Positions 9,201 through 22,049 of a stretch of DNA of 64,000 nucleotides are shown piece by piece. Position numbers and translations under genes: made by a program. Source of the stretch: Primula veris (lineage: Eukaryota > Streptophyta > Magnoliopsida > Ericales > Primulaceae); NCBI GenBank assembly GCA_963682055.1, contig OY821746.1:14621992-14685991 (forward strand), given 5' to 3'. Each line of letters opens with the position of its first letter. The stretch's first letter is position 1. The notes under the pieces were generated by a model. That model was not told where the DNA came from. It saw only the letters and a program-made list of their open reading frames with translations, and did no database searches.

Positions 9201-12200
9201 ATGAGTCTTGCGCTCCTTCGCCGCGCCGCTGCAAGACGATCCACCGTCGCTGCTTTATCCTCCCTCCTCCGCCGCGACTGTCTCTCCTCCCTCATCCTCA
9301 ACCAACCGATCATCTCCCCGATCCAGATCCAACGGCCGGGATATGTCCACGTGCGCGAATTCAGGGCGACGGCAGTGGCGATGAGGACGGAGTTCGCTGC
9401 CGTGTCGGATTTTTCCGACGATGACGGCGGCTCTCCGGCGGCGGAGAAGAGTGGGGCCGATGTAGGGCTTGAGATAGCGGGTTTGGGAATATCGGAACAT
9501 ATCGTTAAGGCGTTGGCTAAAAAAGGAATCCATAAGCTCTTTCCTATTCAGGTAGTGTGTTTTATTTAGTTTTTTTATTTTTTAATTAATTAGGTGTGTC
9601 ATGTGTGTATTTTAATGAGGTTTTGTTATTATCAGATATTTTTGTTACTAATGAAAGCGGAGACGGGACGATGAACTTTACGTGTAGGGACTGAAATGCT
9701 AATTTTGGTAAATGGGGGGTGGGTGAACTGCTAATTTTTGTAAATGAGGGGTGAAATGTTAATTTTGGTAGACAAGGCCTTTAAACACAAGGGACTGAAT
9801 AGATAAATTTGATAAATGAGGGAAGGAAATGCTAATTTTGGTAAATGGGGGGTGGGTGAACTGCTAATTTTTGTAAATGAGGGGTGAAATGTTAATTTTG
9901 GTAAACGAGGCCTTTAAACACAAGGGACTGAATAGATAAATTTGATAAATGAGGGAAGGAAATGCTAATTTTGGTAAATGAGGGGTGAAATATTAATTTT
10001 GGTAAATAGGCTTTGTGATTAATTAGGCGTGTGTGTTTTAATAGGGTTCTGTTATTGTTGTTGGGTATTTTCATTACTAATAGAAGTAGGGAACCAGGAA
10101 CTTTAAAGGGGAGGCTGACAAATTTTTTTTTTTTGGGGGGGGGGGGGTGGAATGCTAATTTTGATAAATGTGCTAATTTCAGTAAATAGGGGCTGAAATG
10201 CTAACATTGATAAATGGGGGGCTGAAATGCTAATTTCGGTAAAAATGGGGGACTGAAATGCTAATTTTGGTAAATGGGGGGCTGAAACGTAATTTTTAAA
10301 AATTGTAATTTGAAAACATAGTTTTTAACTCGTCATTTTTTATCAAAATGGGCCTTCCTTCCCTCAGGAAAATCAATGAAAGGGTTGTTAATCCTGGACT
10401 TGAAAATATTGTGATTACTTTGTGATTTCTAACTTACTAAATTAAGAATTAATGACAGACGACTCCGTAATTTGATGTACTAAAACGGGATGTCTAGTTA
10501 GGAATTGGGTTTTTTAACTAATTGAAATGATGGTTGTTTGACATAAAGTTGTATTGTTATTAGGGGAAATCAGTATTAACAAAAGGATCACTTATTGAGT
10601 GAACATAATATGATTAAACAGTGTTTGAAATCAGGTGTATGTAGTGGGGTTGGGGTATATTATTCATTAGCTTCTGGTTTTGGAACATATATATTTTATG
10701 GTATATTATTTTCTTTTATTAATCATGTGTATGTATTGGGGGTTATGTTATTTATTAGCTTCAGTATATAAAATGAAAATATGAAATGAGCCAATGGGGA
10801 ACTTGGACTTAAGAATATCAGGAGCAGGGGCGGAACTAGGGGGTGGCAAGGGGGTGCTACCGCCACCCCAAAAATTTTAAAAATATTTTTTCTATATAGA
10901 AAAATTCGGAGATTTAAGGTTTTATACATTAATAGCCCCTCCAAATGAACAAATAGTAACTGAGTTAAAATGGTTAACATAAAGTTTGTGTGTCACAAGG
11001 TCCCTAGTTCGAATCTTGTGGCTATTTTTTACTCTTCATTTAATTAACATTAGCTTACTCTTTGACTTCTTCATTAATTAATCGCATCTTTAAGGTACTA
11101 TTACAAGGTTTTATAAATAAATGTTTTTGTGTAGTTTCATAGTCATGTTACAACAAAGTTTAAACTAATAAATTCGTATTTGTAGTCAATTTTTTTGTAT
11201 CGTTTGAAATGTTTAGATCAATGGACAAGTCAGCTAAGTTTTAAGCTCCGTTTTTTTTTGGTTTTTTATACCGTTTATTGTTATTGTACTAAAAAAAAAG
11301 TCAACGTTTTAAATTTTTAGATCAATGGACAAGTCAGCTAAGTTTTAAACTCCAGGTTTTTTTGGTTTTTTATACCGTTTATTGTTATTGTACTAACAAA
11401 AAAAATAATTAACGGCCCCCCAAGAATTGAATACTGGTTCCGCCACTGATCAGGAGGGGATGCGTTTGTGGATTTTAACTTGTTGAATTAACAAATATAA
11501 CACCAGTTGGGAATTAGTGAACACCATAATATATGGAGTATGGACTATGGTAGAACAGTAAGTCTAATTAAAAAGATTCTTTTTTTAATTAGTTAAAAGG
11601 ATGGTTATTCCTTTTTAATATTGTGAATAGTATTACGATGAGACATGGGAATATTTCCGCAAACAAGGTCACTGTACATGTGTACTTGTCATTTGGGATA
11701 ATCTAGTTTCACCTTGTCCAGTTGTGTTTTCTACCAACTGGGTTATACTTGTGATGTTCCGAATTTGAAATTGATTTTAAGGGTATAGTTTGTGCCATCT
11801 CTGTAATTGTGAGAGTTTGCATTTTGCTATAGAAAAAATGTTTTGTCGCCTTTTTTGTATGTATTTAACACTATTTTGCTCAATAGATGAGCATATTTAT
11901 TTTCTTTGCAAGTAATGTAACTTTTCTTGTCACATTGTTGGTATAATATATTTCTCCTCTGTTTCCTCTTAATATGAAGTTGACATGGAAATGTAGATTG
12001 GCTAGTCAATTTCCAGTTTAACTTTTAAGTACAGAAATTTTATTTCCTCAAAGTCGTCTCAAGTATATATTATGAGTTTTGCAATCATTTTGTTATACAG
12101 AAAGCTGTGCTCGAACCAGCCATGCAAGGACGAGACATGATTGGTCGTGCTAGGACAGGCACAGGAAAGACCCTTGCTTTTGGGATTCCCATTATGGACA

Positions 12201-15200
12201 AAATCATCCGATTAAATGAAAAGAACGGGTGTGTTACTTTTATCTGTCACCGATTATAATATTCTTTATTTTTGAAACCTTGATTTCAAGAATATAATAA
12301 AATCTTCAACTTTTGTCCGCCGTCTTCGTTTTGGTGTAGGATTTTTCCACACCATTTCTTTCATATTCTGATATAAATGTACTGATTATATACAGGCTTC
12401 AAAAGAATCCTTCCGCAATAGTTTTAGCACCAACTAGAGAGCTTGCTAAACAAGTTGACAAGGAGTTTTACGAATCTGCCCCAAACTTGGATACGTTGTG
12501 TGTTTATGGTGGTACACCAATTCAACAGCAAACTTATAGGCTTAACCAAGGCGTAGACATCGTAGTTGGTACACCTGGCCGAGTTATAGATCTACTTAAG
12601 AGAGGGAGTTTAAACTTATCTCAGGTGCAATTTTTTGTTCTCGACGAAGCTGATCAGATGCTTAACGTGGGATTCGCTGAGGATGTTGAGACGATATTAC
12701 AACATCTGCCACAGAAACGTCAGACTTTGATGTTTTCAGCAACAATGCCATCTTGGATTAGGAAACTCACTGCTCAGCATCTAAAGAATCCTTTAACAGT
12801 TGATCTCGTGAGTAAATGACATTTAATTTTTATTATGAGGCCTTTAAACTACAGGAATAAGCTAGTAAAGAGTAGTGTACGAAAGTGTCTTTATTAAGAT
12901 GCTTGGCTTCTTCTTGTTTTAAGTTAATTCTTTTATTGGAGGTGCTTTTAGCCAAGTCTGATTGGAAAAATCATTAAGTTTGTGCAAATGACACTAATAG
13001 AACAATGATTATTATTTTTATCATGGGACATACTTTTTCCAACAACTTAAAGCCTAAAGATCTACCACTACATCCATCAATGCGCTTCATGGTATAGAGA
13101 GTTGTATGACTCTTTTTGTGCTAAATTGTTATATGTAAGCATATTAACAAAAAAATTCCAAGTATTAGTTGGTTTAGCATGTCATAAGCATGCGGAACAT
13201 TTGTGGTACAAACTATAGAGTTTCTGGTGTATAATGCAACTTTTTGAGTTTTCTGGTGTATGATGCAACTCTTTGGGTGCTAATTTGAATTTCTATCTCT
13301 TATTTTCATGAAATTTGTGCCGCAGGTAGGAGATTCTGATCAGAAATTAGCCGATGGAATTACACTATATTCAATAGCAACCGAAATGTATGAGAAACCA
13401 TCAATCATTGAGACGCTCATAACGGTGCGATCTCTGAACATGCATTTTCCTCTTTTATTTTGTGATTATTCCTTTCCCCACGTTGGATCTTGTAGACCCT
13501 ATTATGTCTCGGCTAGGATATTTGATTAATCTATTATGATGCTTTGTGTGTTTAGGAACATGCTAAAGGAGGTAAAACCATTGTGTTCACTCAAACAAAG
13601 CGTGACGCTGACAAATTGGCATATGCCATGGGAAAAAAGTTAAAGTGTCAAGCTTTACATGGAGACATTTCGCAAAACCAGAGAGAAAGTACACTTGCTG
13701 GTTTCCGAGAGGCCCGCTTTAACGTTTTAGTGGCCACTGATGTAGCTGCACGTGGTCTTGATGTTCCGAATGTAGATCTGGTGAGTTTACTTGTTTATGT
13801 CATATAGTGGTCATTCTTGTTTTTGTGGGTAAGGTCTTGAATATTATGTTGGACAATGGCCATAATTAATCAATGAACTTAACTTATTCCCCTTTACCTC
13901 CGTTTCCAGATCAAGGCCTTGTTTGACTGTAACTTTTAAGCTCTTTTTTTGGTTTTCTTCTTTAAGCTAATCTTTAAAAAATTTACCTTAATAGCTGAAA
14001 TTTTCTGTTTTTTTGAGCTTCACTAGACTATATATTTTAAGCTTGATAAATATTACTTTTTTCTTAACTTGAAATAATTCAGCTTATTTGACCATAAGGT
14101 GCATAGAGATGAAAGTATTTCCAGAAAGAAGATGACTTAAAAGGGAGAAATGTGTGAATATGCTAAATGTTCATTGATTAGTTTTTTCTTGCTAAGTACT
14201 CGGTACTCGAACACCTTTTCTTATCAGTGTATTAGCATCTTAAAATTCTTCTTTGGGATTTGCATGGTTCACCGGGTGTCAGTTGGGATATAGTTCTTGT
14301 TTAAATGCATACTTTTTCGGTGTACAGTATACAATGTACAAGTGATACTTTTCTTAATTAGCTGTCTTCTAGTAGAATATTTAACAATGCATATTAGGCT
14401 GCAACTTATGTATGTTGTGAATTTTAGATAAAAACATCGGGTATAAATATGATAAAGACAGAGTTCATTGTTTTCCAGCTTTGTAAACGACTTCTGTGAA
14501 TTTCAGTTTAATTATATTATGAAAAAGGTTTGCATGTGATATAGTTGGTACTATAAATATAGAGAATAGTATGCATGTAGTAGCATAGTTTATTTGGTGG
14601 CATCTGGAAACACAATGTCTTGGTGAATTATTAACTTTTGTTGCATTCTGCCATGTTAAATTGCTAAATGGAGCAACCTAATGCATTTCTATCCTTGTAA
14701 TTTTCTTGAAAATAGTTTTTGTAAGATGCGGCTTCCAGGAAATGATATTATCTTTAATGAATTATGTTACAATCCTCTCCATACCAATATCCTAAATCAA
14801 GCGACCTAATGCATTTATATTCCAGTATGTGTTAGAAAATCTGCATTGCAATATCATAAGTTTTGCTCATTGTTAGTGTTTTAACATCTCCGCGACTACA
14901 TTCATACTTGAATAACCATTTTCTATACTGCTCTGCTACATATACGTGTCATGACTGGTTACTTAGTGCTATACATCCCAAGATTTATTGCTATACGTTT
15001 TCTATCTGTCCCAAATTATAATATCAATAACAAATAATTACCATGAACAGAGCTCTTGGCGGTATTTTTGTTAATGATGCTCTACTTCATTTGGTGTACT
15101 GCTTGTTTATGCTGTTGGTCTCATCTTTTGTGTTGAAGTATTCTGGAGTATTTGGTGTAAACTGCAAAGTAAAGTGTTTGTATTAGTTTTCCCTTCAAAA

Positions 15201-17507
15201 GTGAATCGAAAATGAATAAATAAAGGTCATGCTATTATTCCCTATCTTTCTTCTCTTGTACCCTGATAGCTTTTGGTTACTATTCAGGTCATACATTATG
15301 AACTACCAATGACGTCAGAAATATTTGTTCATCGATCCGGCCGAACAGGTCGTGCTGGGAAGAAAGGAACTGCAATTTTGATCTACTCATCACGTCAAAT
15401 GAGGGATGTCCAGACCATTGAGCGCGATGTTGGATGCAAATTTAAACAGGTGATGTATTGTTTTTCGTTTCCTGACCTACCACATGTTAAATCATTTGTC
15501 ATTATCTTGTAAGCCGGATTTTTACTTGGTTGAAACTGCTGGTCTTGTGATTTTTGTTAATCTATTTCTGGATTTATGATTTCAATACACCTTGTGCTTC
15601 GTTAAGGATACTTTAAATACAAAAGTATACTGCTTTACAAGATGGAAAACCATACTTCTAGATGATACTTACAATTATCGATGTGTTTGGTAAAACTGGA
15701 ATAAGTATACTTATTTTCTTGTTTGTCTTGGGAGTTGTAATATAGTTGATCCTAGTGTGAAATAGTTTGCAAGTATTTTTGAGAACAGTGTGCATCAACT
15801 TACTTAAAGAAAAGCAGACTTCTGTTTCTCGAAAGTATAATATATGCGTTTTTATTTAACAATGACATATCAAACACGGGTTAATTATGGTTTGATGACC
15901 TGTCTTTTGGCCAATTTTAGGATTGGTGACCCAACTTTTAACAATTCTGTTTTAGTGACCTAAATTTATAGTTTGGGTTGTGTTAGTGACCCGCCGTTAC
16001 ACTTTTTGGATGGAAACCGTTTTGAAGTTTCAATTTGGTCCATATAGTTTAAAACTTTACGATAAAGGCTTAAAAATTGTACAAATTACACATATAAAAA
16101 CACTTATATGAAAGCTTATAAAACTATCAATTGTAAGTTACATTTTCATAATGTAAATTGAAAAAAATAAGTAGTTTTATAAATGCAAATTTAAAAATGA
16201 TATAAAATTATCAAACAACGTGCTACAAACTAATAAATATAAGCTAAATCGTTCTTTTTTTTTTGCTATGTAAGTTCATTATTAAACTTATTAAACAAAT
16301 ATGAATTTTTTTATCGATTAGTCTTATGCTAAAATAAAATAAAGTCTAATTAGATTCTAACCCATACAAAATTGGGTTTATTAGATCCAAATTTATTTAT
16401 GTAGGATGATATTAACAAGTTTTGACATTATTCTATATATTTAATTATACGTGAAGAAATAAAAAAAATGATAAATTATTAAAATTGAATTGTTAGTAAT
16501 TATATTTTCAATTCATTAGCTTTGTAAAGATATATGTATATCATCCCAACTAATACAATTCATATGGTGTTCGATACTTCTATTCATTTTATTTACTAAT
16601 TGTGCAACCCACTTAAACACATGTTTTATTTAAGTTTGTAATTTAAGTGTGTTTATATAAGTGTGTAATTTATACAATTTTTAAGCGTTTATCGTAAAGT
16701 TTTAAACAATACGGACCAAATTGTAACTTCAAAACGGTTCCATCTAAAAAATGTAACGGCAGATCACTCACACAAACTAAACTATAAATTTAGGTCACTA
16801 AAATGAAATTTTTAAAAGTTGGGTCATCTTAAAATTGGCCAAAACTCAGGTCACCTAACCATAATTAACCTTATCAATCACAATATCACATTTGAGAATT
16901 TTTTTCCGGAAAGTTTACTTGTAAGGGTGCACCAAACAAACCCTTTGAATACGTTTTTGTTGTTGAAATGTTGGGTTTTATCTTGGACATGATGTGCTTT
17001 TCATAGAATTAAATTTTCTGTTTGTCTTGTGCACATATATAACAGCTCATGAGTTGAATAATATATGTGAGCTTTCTGAACTAACTATTTTAACTTGTCT
17101 GATTTCAGCTCCCCCCGATTAAGGTCGAAGGTGGAAACAGCATGTTCAATGACATGGATGGGTATATTTCTCCGAGAGGTGGAGGTGGATTCGGTGGAGG
17201 TCGTGGATTCGGTGGAGGCGGAGGCGGAGGCGGAGGTGGTGGTTTTGGTGGAGGTGGTTTTGGTCGCTCAAGTGGGTATGGTTCAGGTCGCTCAGGCAGC
17301 TCGGGAGGTAGCGGGTTCAGTCGGAGTGGTGGTTTTGGGGACCGAGGGGGGTCAGACCGTGGGGGATTTGGTTCAAGGAGCAGTGGTGGCTTTGGTGGCG
17401 CAAATAAATCTAGTGATGGTGGTTTTGGCGACTCTCGTTCAAGTTCTTTTGGTGATATTTTTGGTGGAGGTAGTGGTGATAAAAGCACCAGGAGGAAGCC
17501 ATTCTAA
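9201..17507 (+). CDS. RH53: DEAD-box ATP-dependent RNA helicase, mitochondrial RH9/RH53 (PMH) type, 7 exons
   Basis: Coding exons join in frame at GT-AG borders: 9201-9551, 12101-12228, 12396-12807, 13326-13424, 13556-13780, 15288-15449 and 17109-17507, 591 residues in all. All helicase motifs are present: Q motif ending FPIQ (114-117), ARTGTGKT (134-141), PTREL (172-176), TPGR (219-222), DEAD (243-246), SAT (274-276), [10 protein letters not shown] (390-399) and HRSGRTGR (420-427). The tail from about residue 470 is glycine-rich (GGGF, FGGG, SGGF repeats), as in RNA-binding PMH proteins. The first 32 residues are rich in arginine, alanine and serine without acidic residues, which fits a mitochondrial presequence. 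The family unwinds RNA and in Arabidopsis assists mitochondrial group II intron splicing. Choice between RH9 and RH53 is not certain. The start is the first ATG after the CT-rich leader. Confidence 0.95.
9650..10290. repeat. Intron 1 minisatellite with higher-order duplication
   Basis: About twenty degenerate units around the phrase GCTAATTTTGGTAAATGGGG, each roughly 30 bp, fill this part of helicase intron 1. Within it a longer block that includes GGCCTTTAAACACAAGGGAC is repeated about 150 bp apart (near 9775 and 9908), so there is a second level of duplication. A G run near 10133-10147 adds local instability. It is non-coding. Confidence 0.8.
10825..11448. mobile_element. hAT-like non-autonomous element in helicase intron 1
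   Basis: The element begins CAGGGGCGGAAC and ends GTTCCGCCACTG, a 12-bp terminal inverted repeat with one mismatch and CAG...CTG ends. It is flanked by a perfect 8-bp direct repeat ATCAGGAG (10817-10824 and 11449-11456), the target duplication length of hAT transposons. Inside is a tRNA-like B-box phrase (AGGTCCCTAGTTCGAATCTTG near 11000) and a tandem duplication of about 104 bp (copies starting near 11212 and 11316, each with GATCAATGGACAAGTCAGC). There is no transposase, so it depended on another copy for movement. Confidence 0.88.
11457..12100. other. Remainder of helicase intron 1
   Basis: Unique-looking AT-rich intron sequence up to the acceptor TTATACAG at 12100. No further feature is seen. 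Confidence 0.5.
13781..15287. other. Helicase intron 5, no clear element
   Basis: A 1.5-kb intron bounded by GTGAGT and TATTCAG. Around 13914 the phrase CCTTGTTTGACTGTAACTTT followed by TAAGCTC resembles a MITE-like stretch that also occurs in diverged form near 60790 in the methyltransferase gene. I could not define both ends. Confidence 0.4.
15878..16872. mobile_element. Mutator-like MITE with ~240-bp inverted arms in helicase intron 6
   Basis: The ends are long inverted repeats. The left arm starts GGTTAATTATGG and runs through TTTTGGCCAATTTTA, TTTTAGTGACCTAAATTTAT and AACTTTACGATAAA; the right arm carries the same phrases reversed, up to CCATAATTAACC. Arms match for about 240 bp. They are flanked by ATCAAACAC (15869-15877) and ATCAATCAC (16873-16881), a 9-bp direct repeat with one mismatch, the duplication length of Mutator-like elements. 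The AT-rich loop has no coding frame. When transcribed within the intron it can fold into a very long hairpin. Confidence 0.85.
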
Positions 17508-19790
17508 TTTTATTTGAAGGTAAAAGCTTCTGCTGCCCTTGCACAATAATACCTGTCTAATTTATTTAGTTAGGGACTTATTTCCTGTACGCTGACGATT
17601 GAAGGGTTTGCACAAACGACTTTGAAGGAGGACACACTCATTATTATTATGTTGTGGACGTGTTTAGTTTATAACTTTATATGTTTTTTTCTCCCCACCT
17701 TTTGATGAATAACTACTCCTCTTTTACTTATTGTTTGTCCAATATGGGGAATCATAATATCTAAGGGAACATCAAATGTTACAGTCTTTAAATTATTTCA
17801 TAAATTTGCCCGAATGTTTTCTCGATGTGTATGAAGCTTCATCATTAGAGTAACATAGCCAAAATATTTCTGTTATTTATAAAGTGGTCAAGCAAATGGG
17901 AACATCCCAGATAGTAACAGTGAACAAATTAATAGGAGCGGAGCAGGTATTCTCTATCATACCTTAAAGGGAGAAACCTAGTAGGAGCCATTAATTAGAC
18001 GGCATAAGTGAATCTGAAAAGAAATTGAAATCAATGACAATGAAAATGGGAAAATATCTTTATGAAGCCACATAATGAAACATGGAAGTAAGGATTTGAG
18101 AATGAAGTGTTCCTTATACCCAATAGTAGCAGAAAATTTCTTCTAAGCTAGACATGCCACTTCCACATTCCACACTTGATTGATGTGCCACAGGCCCACA
18201 TGCCCCTCTTAACTTTCTATATGGGCAGAGATGTGGTTTAAAAAAATCATATTGTCGAAGCATGCTTTTTCTGCTTTACATGGTACGTACACCTGTACCC
18301 ACAATTTTTTTTAATCTGAGATTATTATTGTAGTGTCCATTGAAGAAGAAGATGCACTATGCTTTCTTTTTAAAATAGAAGACATCAATCAGCCAACTTA
18401 AAATGCAACTTCTTATTTCTTGGGACAGCATAGGCTCTAACTTCTGTAGTAAATAATCTTTAGTTTGGGTTTTATTAGTTTCTTCAATGTGAATTTTATC
18501 TAAAGATATGAATGCAGTTCGTCTTGGTTTTTGCCGCTTGATCACATTGACTAGTTGATTTAAGATTCAACGATTTATCTAATTTGGAGGATTATGAAGA
18601 CTTGTCTCAGCAAGTTCTAAATACTCAAAAAATGGCTACAAAGAATGTACCATTATAATGGAGAATTGTTACACGATGTGATGTACTGTTAACTCCACTT
18701 CACTGTTTCTTGCTCTTTCAAGTTATTGCTATGAATTATTTTTTTCCTGTTTTTCGCAAGCTCAGATTGTATGGTTGTAATATTTCTTTTCGGAGGGTAA
18801 AAGTTACTAAATTTTGCTACTCCTTTTCTGCAGCTTCATCCTTCACTAGTCCTGGTTAAAGATTGAATCCACAACTGACAATGGGAAGTACTGGCAGTAA
18901 TGCAAGGTTTTACCTGTGTATTCTAGTTGAACTATTTATGTAGTGCAGTGATTTTGTCATGGTGAGATCATAAATGATTGATCATATTTATTTTACTTGC
19001 CTGTTATTCGTTACAAGAATGGTGTTCTCATCATGTAATCGTTTAGAGTCACTTTGCTAGGTTTATGTCGTTTTCTCCCTTCAGCAACACCGGGTATGCC
19101 TTGATTGTTCATATCTTGATAGTTGGCTGTAAATTTGATAATACGGGCCTATCATATGTTGTTCCTTGAAATATTTTGTGCAATGTGTGGTTGTGTTAGC
19201 GAGTATTCCATTTCCAAAGCCCAACCACTATGTAAATGCTGATGCCCCCGTGGTTGGTGGTACAACGAGCCCTCTTCCCCATGCATCTAACCAGCTCTAT
19301 TCGCTCTATTCAATCTATGGAAGTGGAAATACATGAACATAAGAAAACTCTCAAGGGTATTAGTTTTAGATTAACAAATTTTTACAACTTTTTATTGTTA
19401 CAGGATATAACTAGGACAAACTATGCTAGTTACAATTAATTAATCATGTGGTATTTTTATCTTAATCCTTAACGTACTCGCCATTCATTTACAACTTAAC
19501 ATTAATTAGGTCTTTTATTATCAAGTAGATCTTCCGTTTGTTTTTCCATCTTTCATTTATGTCCTATTCAATAAAAAAATTCTTTCAGTTGGTGACTTTA
19601 GTGTCATTGGAAAAAAAAAACAAGGAACACAGTTTTATATCTTTCGTTTGTTTATTTTTGAAAGGAAATTACCTGTATCGGTTATTGTTTGTCATTTTAG
19701 TTTTGGTGTTATTTTTACGTATATATTGAAACAGATTTTAATATATGATTTGCTGATTTGTTTATTTTAAATTTGATTGTCATTCGGTTA
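17508..19790. other. Helicase 3' untranslated region and intergenic DNA
   Basis: The first 200-300 bases after the TAA at 17505-17507 are probably 3' untranslated sequence. Beyond about 17800 I see no reliable gene. A protein-like phrase in one frame at about 19203-19335 (including FPKPNHYVNADAPVVGG) ends at a stop, lacks a start and flanking exons, and matches nothing I recognise. Confidence 0.4.
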
Positions 19791-19794
19791 AATT

Positions 19795-19950
19795 TAATGA
19801 TCATTTAATTCGGTTAAATTTAGTGATCATTTAGTTTAATTTCGTTGTCATTCGGTTTAATCAATTTGTTGTCATTCGACTCGTGTCGACTGTCGATGTC
19901 ATTCAGTTTAACTTGTCGTCGTCATTCAGTTTAACTTGTCGTTGTCATTC
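19795..19950. repeat. GTCATTCRGTTTAA minisatellite
   Basis: Around seven degenerate copies of a unit like GTCATTCGGTTTAATTTGTC or GTCATTCAGTTTAACTTGTC follow one another, first with ATGATCATT variants and then, near 19895-19950, almost identical. The last copy ends exactly at the AG before the pogo-like coding relic. Confidence 0.7.
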
Positions 19951-19952
19951 AG

Positions 19953-20422
19953 CAAAAATAAATTTGTTAGATACAATGAATCTTGCAATTTCAGCATGGA
20001 GTATGGATGTTCGTGCAAATACAATTGCGAACTGCTTTTGTCATTGTAAACTTCGATCAACAGATGACATGGCTTTTGAGAACTCCGATGAACATGTAGG
20101 TGGTGAAAGCATTCAAGAACTCCGAAATTTGATCGAAAAGTTGGGTTATCGCAATGCAATGTATGTCGAAGATGTCCTGAACCACCCAAAAGAAAATGTA
20201 GTTGCACAGACTGATGAAGAAATTATTGAGAGCGTTATTGGAACCGATGAAGATGATGAAAGTTCTACCATGGAGCCCCATTCGTGAAACGAGACTATTA
20301 AAACGGCAATCACATTGAATAATTTATTGTTGAACTATGAGAAAATAACACCAGAAGTTCTTACAATGATAAGGAAAATTAGAGACGAGATTCAAGGTGA
20401 AATTGATTTCAACAAAAAATAA
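19953..20422 (+). pseudogene. pogo/Tigger (CENP-B-like DDE) transposase, C-terminal relic
   Basis: The frame from about 19953 reads KINLLDTMNLAISAW, DVRANTIANCFCHCKL and LRNLIEKLGYRNAMYVEDVL followed by an acidic stretch TDEEIIESVIGTDEDDES. This is the pattern of the end of plant pogo/Tigger-type transposases: a helical segment after the last DDE residue, a TIANCF.HC motif, and an acidic tail. The frame meets TGA at 20285-20287 and then continues in the same frame (TLNNLLLNYEKITPEVLTMI) to TAA at 20420-20422. The catalytic core and N-terminal DNA-binding part are missing. It looks like a 3' exon of a dead copy, with an acceptor-like CATTCAG just upstream. Confidence 0.65.
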
Positions 20423-22044
20423 AAGACAAATGAGTCATTTTTCAAGAAATTTTCATAAATCATTCATGTAATATGTAAGTATATAATTGATTATTAATTT
20501 ATATTTTATATGAGGTTTATAGAAATTATCAAAAATGTATTATCTTATAATTTTAACGAATTATTAATTTAGCACGCTATTCCCGAGTCGGGACCGGTCA
20601 AAAATATTATCTTAGAGAATTTATTAAATAATCGAGTATTAATTTATCGAGTTTCAACTGTATATCGTTGAAATTTTATATTTTGTACATAACCTATCCC
20701 GGATCCCCTTTTTATTCTCAACATGAGAACACATTGCGCTTTAGATTCGTTCATTGTTAGTGCAAAATACCATCAATATCATTATCGTAATTATTCCAAC
20801 AACATAAGGTTATTTTCTTTGTTACACTCACCAACTTACATAAATAAATATCATTGACATGATTACAATCAATATTAGAACAATACAAGACGCAGTTATC
20901 AATATACAATAAATTTAGTAAGAAACTAGTTGGGAAATACATTTAAAGCAAATAAAATAGACGGGGAAAAATATGTCAAAACAATACACACACAATCGTT
21001 ATTAGTATTTAATACATCCAAACTAGTATTCAAGAATTTAAAATATGTATAATGTATACCATTTCAAAGGCAAAACCAAAATACACGTTCATACAACCAT
21101 ACATCTATATACATGTATTCAAATTTAAACGATACCAAAATTTAAAATGAGCACGTGGCTCCTTAGGTGGCTTTGGTTGGGCGATTCTCTGTCCTGGTGG
21201 CCCATAGCGGTGGCCTACGAAGGGATTGTGCTGTTCGACAACGTATGGTGACTCTGTCCCCAAACGCTAGTAAATATGTGCCGCTGTGCGACGTGCTGGT
21301 GTTTATACCTATCGTACGTATTCAATAAATTAACAAGAAACGTTATAAAACCATTTTTAATAAAACCAACATTAAGAACTATACTACAAGTTCGTAGAGA
21401 GATTACCTTCAAGATAATGGAGGGGGAGAGATAGATTGGTAACGTATGTATGTATCAATGTATGCATGTTATATATACCGTTTAATTAAATGTCAAAAAC
21501 ATTTTTTTACACTTGAGTCCTTGTGGTTTATTAAACATTTAAAATATTCCGATGTGTCGTATTTTCTGTAAATAATTTTTTTATAGAGGTGAATATAAAG
21601 ATAGATCAAGATTTAGGGACTCCTTATTGAAAACATATGACAAATTACATCTTTGCAGATACTGCCATTCCTTCTAATGCCGTGAAGTTGCCTTTTAGGA
21701 ATGCTTTTGGGTGCATAACTCGTTCGGTATAGATTGGTTTGGTAATCAGATGAGAATGGTGGTTGATGCTGTTGCGATAAGAAATTAAAATTTCCGTCCT
21801 TTCAGTTTGGTGAAACTGTCGTATCTTTTTTATCTTAAATTATAATCACTAATCAAAGATTTCCTATCTTGCTGAAAGTTCTCGCCCCGGCCAACTTGAA
21901 TTCTTCGATTAAACTCTACAATAGTCACTCTCCACCATGTTTGAGTAGGACAATCATGCAATGTAGATATCTACACTGGTCGGATGGGTCGGATAAACAT
22001 GCAACGTGTTCAGAGTTTAGACTGGTTGGATGGACTAATTAGTA
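20423..22044. other. Intergenic, no supported feature
   Basis: AT-rich DNA without long frames or paired terminal repeats that I could find. It ends at the target duplication of the copia element at 22050. Confidence 0.45.
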
Positions 22045-22049
22045 AGTAC

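Noticed and set aside
17105..17488. Proline-rich open frame on the minus strand and a valine-rich frame on the plus strand
   Set aside because: Both are shadows of the glycine-rich last exon of the helicase.
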